A DNA stretch of 16,387 nucleotides, taken from Echinococcus granulosus. Lineage: Eukaryota > Platyhelminthes > Cestoda > Cyclophyllidea > Taeniidae. This document shows, one piece after another, positions 9,179 to 16,387 of the stretch. Each line of letters starts with the position of its first letter. Positions within the stretch are counted from its first letter, which is position 1. Under the pieces are notes generated by a model that ran no database searches, was not told the DNA's origin, and saw only the letters and a list, made by a program, of their open reading frames with translations. A program made the position numbers and the translations under genes. The stretch spans positions 15,083 to 31,469 of the forward strand of contig NW_020170532.1 in assembly GCF_000524195.1 (NCBI RefSeq), given 5' to 3'.

Positions 9179-9289
9179 GTCTTTTCATAACGTGGTTTAG
9201 TGAAGGAGTTGTTAGAGGACGCCGAGCACAATTTTTGGGTCTCCTCTTAGCTGCCTTTGTTTACTACAGAGAGAATTGCTGCACAATGC
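9179..9289 (+). CDS. Possible upstream coding exon
   Basis: A pyrimidine-rich tract ending in ATATCCTCAG (9169-9178) makes a good acceptor. GTGAGT at 9290 makes a good donor. The 111 nt between them stay open in the frame that would join the 9315-9510 exon: one leftover base plus the two leading bases there make CCT. The product includes a hydrophobic run (FLGLLLAAFVYY) followed by CC. The problem is that the intervening intron would be only 25 nt, below what spliceosomes normally remove. The exon may be false, or it may use another donor. Confidence 0.25.
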
Positions 9290-9314
9290 GTGAGTAGAGT
9301 AAAGAAATGACTAG
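9290..9314 (+). other. Putative 25-nt intron
   Basis: It begins GTGAGT and ends CTAG, and carries an in-frame TAG and TGA that splicing would remove. It has no pyrimidine tract. The alternative is that the acceptor at 9314 closes a longer intron from an unseen donor upstream. Confidence 0.15.
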
Positions 9315-9510
9315 CTAATCACCCCCTGGAGCACTATGAGGGAGACGCGTCGGAGGTGGAGCTGACATTCTCGCACTACGGGCTGCGGTTGTGTGCCCCG
9401 TGGACTTTACCGAAGCCTAAGCCCAGTGTGAGTGATGATAACGGCAATGGGATGGATGATGGAGTGGATTTGTATTATCCTCGTGGAGTGGTTCAAACCA
9501 ACCATCCAAT
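9315..9510 (+). CDS. Internal coding exon, unknown protein
   Basis: This 196-nt exon has two leading bases, 64 full codons and two trailing bases. An in-frame TGA at 9308-9310 lies just before it, so coding sequence must enter by splicing. The only nearby AG sites are at 9313-9314 (used here) and 9330-9331. The donor is GTAAGT at 9511, a perfect consensus. The peptide is non-repetitive and protein-like: it opens NHPLEHYEGD, has VELTFSHYGLRL and CAPWTLPKPKP, then an Asp/Gly-rich linker (DDNGNGMDDGVD), then YYPRGVVQTNHP. I do not recognise a family. The mix of a hydrophobic beta-like segment, a Pro/Lys linker and an acidic stretch suggests the C-terminal part of a larger protein. It joins in phase to 9862-9913. 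Confidence 0.5.
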
Positions 9511-9861
9511 GTAAGTCATTGAGCACAATTACGGCGGCTGCGCCTTTGGAGCTGCAGCTAGCACTACTGACAGGTGGCTGCTATGCCTTCTCCAACATCC
9601 CCGACTTACCTATTTTCATGACGGAGGAGGGGACGGGATGGAGGGCATTTGGGACGTTCATGGAACAATTCTCCTACATGCTATTCTCGTGTGTTCTCAT
9701 GCCTTCAATGATTGCATAATTTGTTCTCTTTTCCCGTAACTTGTAGAAAGTGGATGGAATGCAGGACTTAGGCACAACACAGTTGAAGTGAATGCGCGGG
9801 TGATATTGGCTAATCAGGCGAATCGAACGAGAGCAGTGACTTATTCCTCCTCTTCTTGCAG
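9511..9861 (+). other. Intron
   Basis: This 351-nt phase-2 intron starts with GTAAGTCATT and ends with a textbook acceptor: a C/T-rich tract over about 9843-9859, then CAG. An open frame inside it (9432-9719) overlaps the upstream exon in another frame and has no independent support. Confidence 0.5.
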
Positions 9862-9913
9862 ACATGTCATGGATGTAGAGGACTTTGGCGCCGAAAAGCG
9901 TGTGGACTTGTAG
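9862..9913 (+). CDS. Terminal coding exon, unknown protein
   Basis: The first base completes an Ile codon (AT from 9509-9510 plus A). The frame then gives HVMDVEDFGAEKRVDL and stops at TAG 9911-9913. The acceptor is strong and the phase fits the previous exon, which is the main reason to believe both. The C-terminus is acidic and charged. A GTAGGT at 9910 could instead be a donor leading to a further exon, but I find no continuing exon downstream. From 9317 the spliced coding sequence seen here encodes 81 residues. Confidence 0.45.
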
Positions 9914-10065
9914 GTCCTCTTCTTGCCTCCCCGCTTCACATCGCTTCTAATCGTGCCCCACCCGAATACATAGGAACTTGCTGAATCACGCCCACTGTTT
10001 GTCATCAGCCCTTAACCGACAGCTACTCACAGTGTCGCTTTTCCATTTCCTCCTCCGTGTTTCTA

Positions 10066-10094
10066 CATCCATCCATCCACCCATGCATGCATGC
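10066..10094 (+). repeat. (CATC)n and (ATGC)n microsatellites
   Basis: Three to four CATC units (10066-10079) are followed directly by three ATGC units (10083-10094). Confidence 0.85.
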
Positions 10095-10221
10095 AAACAT
10101 CAATACATCTGCCGACGGAGTATAATGTCTTCCTTTTCTTTCGTGCATGGCGAAGCCTTGCGACGCTGGATTAGTGGTAGTGAAAAGCGAACCCATTCCT
10201 TTTTGGGGGGGTGCGCGTGCA

Positions 10222-10227
10222 TTAAAT
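10222..10227 (+). terminator. Possible polyadenylation signal
   Basis: ATTAAA, the commonest variant signal, lies 309 nt after the putative stop codon. GT-rich sequence follows at 10297-10318. It is plausible for the 9315-9913 gene, but hexamers like this are common by chance. Confidence 0.2.
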
Positions 10228-10305
10228 CACCTGGGTGCGGCAGCGCTACAAGATCCACACACACACCATCGCCGGAAAAATTGCAAAGTACTACAGTGTT
10301 GTGTT

Positions 10306-10319
10306 GGGGGTGGGGGTGG
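10306..10319 (+). other. G-rich patch
   Basis: Two runs of five G and one GG are separated by single T residues. It could form a two-layer G-quadruplex; a standard four-tract motif of GGG or longer is not complete. Confidence 0.3.
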
Positions 10320-10539
10320 AAAATCTGATATCATTGTCGCCTACTGATGTAAGCTTCCAATAAGACGACACGGTGCCGCTGCTGCATTATCCTCGCTTCC
10401 CAACCCCACTATAACCCGACAAAAGCAGAGAGGCGGACTTGTGAAAGAAGAGAGAGAGTGCTTTAATGCCAGTAACGTATGCACACATGTCTAGCAGGGT
10501 GAGTGTAGGATGCCACTGGCCGAAGTATTAGTTCATGCA

Positions 10540-10568
10540 GCTACGAGGAGCGTAGCAACGTGTGCTAC
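10540..10568. other. Two overlapping short hairpins
   Basis: GCTACG (10540-10545) pairs with CGTAGC (10551-10556), and GTAGCA (10552-10557) pairs with TGCTAC (10563-10568). They share a strand and are mutually exclusive. The stems are only 6 bp. Confidence 0.25.
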
Positions 10569-10619
10569 AGCCGGGATACGATTTGGGGTTGGATGAAAGG
10601 AGACGATGAAGAGTGGCAA

Positions 10620-12391
10620 TAATGACTAAGTGGACAGGGATTCTCACTCATGCGTCATTGTGTAGCCGTGAGAGCAGCCATTTGCTGCGATCTATTCTTC
10701 CTCCTAACGATGAAAAAATATACACTTGAGAGGAGGAAGAAGGTCACCGCTTCGACGAGTGCACGACAGTTGGTACTTCGTTCACAGCTGGCGGAAGGGC
10801 AGAACTAGCTGAATTAAGACGTGACAACACATTAGATGACAGGCCTCCTCCTCCTTTATAATTTCTCTAATTTAATCTCACGCTTTACTGGCTTGCTAGC
10901 TTTAAAAAAATGCTTAAATGTGGCTATGTGACGGTCAGACTAGCGCATAAGTAGGCATAAAATAGCACCAACTTTAATTTCAGCCTCCATCCAGAAGTAG
11001 GCACTTTTGCTTCTCCACATCCTAATTATCCCTGCCCTCTATGACGTTTTAAGGGAAGGGCCAAGATGATAAGTGCACTATATTTCAATCTCGCTTCTAC
11101 TTATTTCTTTTTCCCTACTTCCCACCCCAACAGACAAAAACGAAACACCACCCACGTTAATGTTGAGTAAATGTTTAAGCAACTGGTTTCAAGGTCATAC
11201 CTACCTTGTCTCATAGAAATAGGGTGTCTTGAGAGAATGGTTGTACTTCTTTTGCATAAATTGAAAGTCTCTAGTCCTTCTGAGCTATTCATTAGATGTA
11301 CCGTGAATTAACTCCCGTTCCACTTACTTCTACTGCCCTCCGCTACGGACTGCTTACTTTAGTCCTTAGCCCCTGAGACCTTCAATCATTCATTATTTAC
11401 TTGCAGGTTAATGAATTTAAGTAACCAGTCTTTCTCTTTAGTGTATCCGTTAGGTGTTTTCTCACAAGGTAATCGGTGTGGATGTGGACCCATGCGAATG
11501 TAGTATGAGATATGCTGCCTGCTGCTACAGTTACCAGCATTAGCAGCAATGATGCCATGAATAAGTGATGGGGCCTCATTTTGTACCATGTACATGAATT
11601 CTCCAAGAATTCAGCTGATGGCAGGTAACGAAGACATCAGATTCGATTTCGTGGATATCTACTACAAGTTCAGCATGGCAATATGACACGTAATCTTGCA
11701 CCGGTGCATCATTTAAATGATGCCAACGTCTCGATGACGATCTCAAAAAGAGAAATGTTATTGACGATTCTGTGCGTGGTGTTTTTCTGCCCTACAGAAT
11801 GTGCACTTTTGTATGTGAACCTACAATTTGCCTGATCAATCATTGGTGGAACCGTTCAAGATTAGCACAGTGTGTTCTCTTCTAAATGCGGAAATTCTTG
11901 ATTTGTGAAAAGTGACCATAAATGCTGCATTCGAACGGTCAGTCCTTCCTCTGGCAGCGATTCTAAGAGAAACAGTGCAACATCGCCCAAACCCCTCACC
12001 CTCTCCATTCCTGTTCACTAACTCTCCCTTTCCAAGCTGTGATGATGTCTCGGTAATTTTGTGTTACTAATTTTTTCGTTGGTACATAATTTTGTACACA
12101 TTTATTAACTTCTTTTCGAAAGGCAAAATCTGTAAGGTTAAGCAGACTCGTGGGAGAAGTATTCATTTCCTTGAAATGAAGTGGACGAAGTGTGTGAGGC
12201 AAGGCGACACTTTTTAAGCCAGGGTATTACCATCTCTGGTATCGGTGATTGGAACATTTGGTTTCGAAGTCATTTGAATTCGGAGGTACTCTCTAGTGTA
12301 AGTAAATGCAAAAGCCGAAGGGCGGTAATCGTGGACGGCTTAATTAAGATGTGATGCCGCTTTTGTACTGCTGTAAGTGTCGTGGGAAGCC
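10620..12391. other. Noncoding stretch, nothing recognised
   Basis: The composition is mixed and frames are all under 70 codons. I find no supported exon, repeat or RNA gene. Confidence 0.4.
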
Positions 12392-12419
12392 ATGGCGGCG
12401 GCAGTGTGAGGTATAGCGA

Positions 12420-14879
12420 AGCAGGGCAGAGCGGAGCTATCTTTTCCCCCCACTAGTGCTTACCTGTACCCTCACTTGGTCTCTTTCCTCTCTTACTTTA
12501 TTTCTTTTATTTCCTTTTTTCTGCGCGTGCAATTTTTCTGACCTTTAATTCTGTTATTTTTGCTGGTCTCAACTCTATCAACAGTATCTTCTAACTTCAA
12601 TTGCTTTTGCTTCAGAGTTTTTTTATCTAATTAGTATTATTTGCACTTTTTACCTTTATATTTCCAGCATAATAACGCTATTTAAGCTTTGTCACTTCTT
12701 TCTGCAATGCCTACTTACCTCATTGCTTCCTCTTTTCGCATTAATTGGCATAGGGTAAATCTTTGTCGGCAAGTGCTCTGTGGGAGGTGGGAGCAACTAT
12801 GTACGGTTTCTCCTCTTTCTTTTCTTCATTGCTAAAATAATGGGCTTTGGAATTTATGCCATTCCCCTTTGGTGTATGTGTAATGCATTTCTCTTGTACA
12901 TCATGGTGACAGTGACTTGGACAGAGAGAAAGGGACATGTGAGGGGCTTTGTTTCTCACTTCACTAGTGCTTCATGACCTGGCATTGCATCCTCTCTGGC
13001 AGTGTTCTGCGTTGCTTTTGCAAGACAGTGTCTTCTTATGGCAGTGCTACATTAGTAAGGAGCAGATCGTATAGAGTGGATCCTTGATGACAAACATTGA
13101 GCGGAATCTAGAACTAGAGAAATGCTTCATTCCCTTTTTTAATTGTTCTGTGGCGGAACCAATAGGCATTGGAGCCTTTGCTTGTTTACTGTAGGTCTTG
13201 TATGAGGCAGCTCAAATGATGCTCTAGCACGTTTCTTGTTGTACAAATTTGCCAGGCTTTCTGTGAATTCTTTCCTACTTCCCCTCCTCAAATATGGATA
13301 TTTTCTTATTTCTTTACTGTTTGCCTTTTTTGCTTGGTAGAGCACAAGGCCCACGAATCGCACCTCCCTTCACGCCTTCTCTCGCATTGTGAGCAAGTGC
13401 GCTAGAGTTAGTGCTTGACCTCATCATTGCCTCCTGGAGCTGTCATTGCCTCCGTGAAGTTGCTCTCGGTGGAGTGCACGGCTGTTTCCCTGCCAAGGCA
13501 TCCGCAAAGGCAACTCTGTCCCCTTTTCGTGTTGTTGCTTTTTTCGAGAGGTTAGTAAATCCTCCTTTGTGAGGGCGCATTCCTAAATATCACCTGCGGC
13601 ACTTTCCTGACTGGCCTACAAATTAGTTCCTTGACTTCTTAACGCAATTGACACTTCCAAGTATTTCTTCACAAATTTTCCATATTCGGTTTGAAGCAGG
13701 GAGGACAGTGTAGTCAAGTCAAGGCAAGAATAGAAAGACACCCAGGAATAATTGTGCAGCTTTGATTTATTCGTTTCTGCTCAAATGTAATGTGTATGTA
13801 CGGAAGATTCATTTTGAGATCAATGCCGATTTTTTTGCATTAGGGATAGAATTAACTTGTGCATTATGTACATGCGAAGCCATATAAGACATAAATCATG
13901 GGCGTTTGGAGTAGCCTAGACAAACAAAGACCAGCAAAAAAGATTTGAAAGTAAACGCGACTGCACAGGATGATAGAAATTTACATTATAATGAAAAGAA
14001 TTTGATACCTCGGACACGAATTGAAAACAATTTATTAAGACAAAAAAAATTAAGGAATTTACATTAGCTGTACATTGTAAGGCAAATATTTTTGAAAATC
14101 TTTTGTCAGGAAAAATTTCCAGAAGGCGAATATTTAGAAATGCCAACATGTCAATAATTTGACTATATTTATTTGCGAATTTTAAACTGATCATATTATA
14201 ATACGATAGTGGTTTATCCCTCGGTACTGGTGAGGCACCCACTTGTATTTTGAATTAGCCCCCTTGTACCATGCTGGGTGGGCTAACCTTTTAAGCCATG
14301 CCAATAGCCCAGACACCTTCTCTGCGCTGACTATATACATTCTGCCCGAGTATTGTGTCTTCTTTCCTCTTCAGGGAGTGTCGGGACGCTATAATATTGT
14401 CAGCATTGTTGCATGAGTACAAAAAGACCTGTTTTATTGCAGTTGGTGCTTCTATGTGTACTCTGATAGCGCATATGAAAAATAGAAATGCATATAACAG
14501 TCAGACCAAATCAAGCCTATTTTAAACGTGCGGTATTTAAAATGGTTTTTGTAGGTCAAGGCAATGAGTCAAACCAAATAATAAAACAAGCAGAAAAGAA
14601 CTGACAAAACAATTTGCCTTTGACTACTAGTGCTTTGCTTTCTTGCGTGTCAAATAATGTTGTCCTACGCATAATATCCCGAAGTAAATAACATCATGTT
14701 GACCATTTGTCATGTTTTATAATCGAAGTAAATAAGACTAAATGTATGGTTCAAAAATTACGATTTAATCTTTTCAGGATTAATTTTGATGCATTTGGCT
14801 AACTCAACCATTTTAAATGGTGCTAACCATGCGCTGATCTGATAGAGTTTTGGGATGACCATATGAATTCGCCCACAAC
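12420..14879. other. Noncoding stretch
   Basis: A T/C-rich zone occupies 12430-12740, resembling in composition only the belt at 5100-6240. An 11-base direct repeat TCATTGCCTCC occurs at 13424-13434 and 13443-13453. From 13740 on the sequence is A+T-rich; a 108-codon minus-strand frame (13916-14242) there has low-information composition. A near-perfect palindrome ACCATTTTAAATGGT lies at 14807-14821. Confidence 0.4.
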
Positions 14880-15066
14880 TAACAGAAACCAGGAACCTCA
14901 GTGGGTCGGTGCGCCATTTCGATAAGGATGCGCCTGCACCTCCCCTTTACTCTCTTCTCTCCCAAATAAACTGATATCCTGATTGATTGGCTGATTCATT
15001 GACAAATGCATTGGCAAATTATCTTACTGTCTGACCGATCGCCCGATTGATTGACACATTAATTAC
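14880..15066 (+). mobile_element. Probable 3' end of a retroposed element
   Basis: A moderately GC-rich segment (14898-14945, with GTGCGCC and ATGCGCC words) leads into a C/T-rich tract and AATAAA at 14965-14970. A degenerate tail of GATTGATTGG, CTGATTCATTG and CGATTGATTG words follows to about 15066. An AATAAA followed by a short-period tail is typical of non-LTR retrotransposon or SINE 3' ends in animals. The 5' boundary, a target-site duplication and any coding part are not visible, so the class is open. Simple decayed microsatellite sequence is the alternative. Confidence 0.35.
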
Positions 15067-15935
15067 AATGCTTGCTTAAATACCAACAAGGTGATCTCAT
15101 ATTGCAATCGATAGTTCCGCTATATCATCTTAGACTGGTTCCATCCGAGTGCAAAGCGATGCCATACCACCAGTTTTTCAATACTTACCAATCTAGTACT
15201 CATCTGTGGCCAGTCCCTCTTCTCCATGCCATCTGCTTGCCATTTGTAACACACCATCTTCCTTCTAGCAATCCCTAGCGCACAGCAAGACAGCGGCATT
15301 TGTGGTGTATGAGGCTTGGATGCGGCTTCCGTGAAGAAATCGGAAAGTAGCGTGGTGAAATAAAAGAGGAACAGTAAACAGCAGAGCGCAAATAAGTTGG
15401 TGAACAAGTACGGTTTATACACGTCTCCATAGCATCCTACTTCTCCACAGCTCCCTCTCCATCTTCATTTCGCTATTTTACTTCCACTTCTTTCCACTTC
15501 CCCTCCCTGTCTACGTCTACTATCCCTTCCACCATTTACAACGCTTCGTCTCCTGGTAAAGCCTTACTACTGTCGCAAGAGTTAGACGGTATGTCATAAT
15601 CCTTTTAAGCCAATTTCGTTAATACCATTACACTCGCTTCATTACTGCAGTCCCTTTGATATGTATCCCACCAAATTAGTGCATCCATATTTTTACTCTT
15701 CCGCATGCAGGGTCATGCGGACGGTAGACAAGAGGGCGGACAAACCATTCTCCATGCACCATTCCCCTCACACCCAAGAAATACCTCTCTACGAAGTTAC
15801 TTGGTGAGGAAAGACAGTTGACTGCCAATGAAACGTGGCAAAGCAAGTTGAGGTGAGGCATCTTTTCAAGGAGATGAGGTGACGATTATGCATATGTCAA
15901 TACCTGCGGTTTAAACTACTTCCAATTCCCCCTAA
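15067..15935. other. Noncoding stretch, nothing firm
   Basis: A 100-codon minus-strand frame (15120-15422) starts at GTG rather than ATG, and its hydrophobic start comes from T-rich sequence. A C/T-rich patch covers 15421-15545. I see no repeat or RNA gene. Confidence 0.35.
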
Positions 15936-16256
15936 ATAAGTCAACATCCGCATCTCATTGCAATCAAAAGGAGTGTCTACCACCTTCAAACTGCCCTCCT
16001 CGCATTCCTCCATTTGCGTGAGCTGTCGAGAGCCCAAAGCATGTCGTCAATGATGGGCAAACGTGGGGCACGAATGAGAGGACCACTTGAGGAAGGAGCA
16101 TCTCAATTGCATGGAGACGAGTGTCTGGATGAATTGACTCATACGCGTCACATTATGATGTGGGACTCACACACGGCTCACAGAACGGATGCAGTGAAAT
16201 CTTGTGTAGCAAGAGCAAAGTGGGTGAATGTGGTCTCCACGAGGAGCCACGAGTAA
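15936..16256 (+). CDS. Open frame of unknown status
   Basis: The frame is open from after a TAA at 15933-15935 to TAA 16254-16256, a run of 107 codons including the stop. The first convenient ATG at 16041 would give 71 residues. The product is hydrophilic and mixed, with Met, Arg, His and Glu, a GKRGARMRGPLEEGA stretch and no low-complexity run. No splice acceptor stands out and no family is recognised. It may be a small gene, an exon or part of a repeat that continues into the hairpin at 16285. Confidence 0.2.
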   Translation: MSQHPHLIAIKRSVYHLQTALLAFLHLRELSRAQSMSSMMGKRGARMRGPLEEGASQLHGDECLDELTHTRHIMMWDSHTAHRTDAVKSCVARAKWVNVVSTRSHE

Positions 16257-16284
16257 ACAGTGAGGCATGTCACATGTCTACTGC

Positions 16285-16321
16285 CAGTGTCAGACGCCTC
16301 TCTGTGATGAGAGTCACACTG
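16285..16321. other. 37-nt two-part hairpin
   Basis: An outer stem CAGTGT (16285-16290) pairs with ACACTG (16316-16321). An inner stem CTCTC (16298-16302) pairs with GAGAG (16309-16313) around a 6-nt loop, with an asymmetric 7/2 internal loop. Confidence 0.3.
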
Positions 16322-16387
16322 TTTTGTAGCATACTCCTAAGCAAAGCGATTTCTACAAAGCGTTGCCGACGAGGTCTAGCAAAATCG

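Larger units (their letters stand above)
9914..10465. other. Downstream flank of the gene with simple repeats
   Basis: This is probably 3' untranslated and flanking sequence. It holds the microsatellites at 10066-10094, a run of seven G at 10206-10212, a possible ATTAAA signal at 10222 and a G-rich patch at 10306-10319. Two overlapping open frames (9978-10328 and 10147-10347) have no splice or domain support. Confidence 0.4.

Noticed and set aside
9432..9719. Open frame of 95 codons overlapping the best exon
   Set aside because: It lies in a different frame across a strong splice donor and mostly inside the inferred intron.
15120..15422. Minus-strand frame with a hydrophobic start
   Set aside because: It begins at GTG, not ATG, and no acceptor or domain supports it.

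Overview
The window reads as intergenic and intronic DNA of a eukaryote, most likely an animal. There are no closely packed long open frames, ribosome binding sites, operons, tRNA or rRNA genes, or CRISPR arrays. Open frames are short, and the only coding signals I trust are exon-like: split codons flanked by GT and AG splice sites. Composition swings between A+T-rich stretches, a long C/T-rich belt and one GC-rich, CpG-bearing block. A repeat-rich invertebrate genome such as that of a parasitic flatworm would fit, but this is an impression and no recognised gene proves it.

Layout. Positions 1-4750 are mostly featureless noncoding DNA. They hold two diverged copies of a dispersed repeat (985-1165 and 3382-3563), a weak cysteine-rich open frame (1999-2403) and a lone TATA-like box (3009). 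From 4751 to about 5090 a compact, hairpin-dense stretch passes into a GC-rich block. A pyrimidine-rich belt with a (TTA)n microsatellite follows to about 6240. From 6241 to 7836 there is a three-copy tandem array with a unit of about 530 bp. Each unit carries a conserved core of about 90 bp that is open on both strands.

The best gene evidence is at 9179-9913 on the + strand. A 196-nt exon (9315-9510) splices in phase, across a 351-nt intron with good GT/AG sites, to a terminal exon ending at TAG 9911-9913. A further upstream exon (9179-9289) would join in phase only across a 25-nt intron, so it is tentative. I do not recognise the protein. Downstream, 9914-14880 holds microsatellites, G-runs, two doubtful first-exon candidates and otherwise plain noncoding sequence. 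At 14880-15066 an AATAAA followed by a degenerate GATT/ATTG-rich tail looks like the 3' end of a retroposed element. The last 450 bases hold a 107-codon open frame of unknown status and a 37-nt hairpin.

The genes do not form a visible pathway. The most interesting unexplained structures are the hairpin cluster at 4751-4976, which includes two mutually exclusive stems, and the tandem array with its conserved core.
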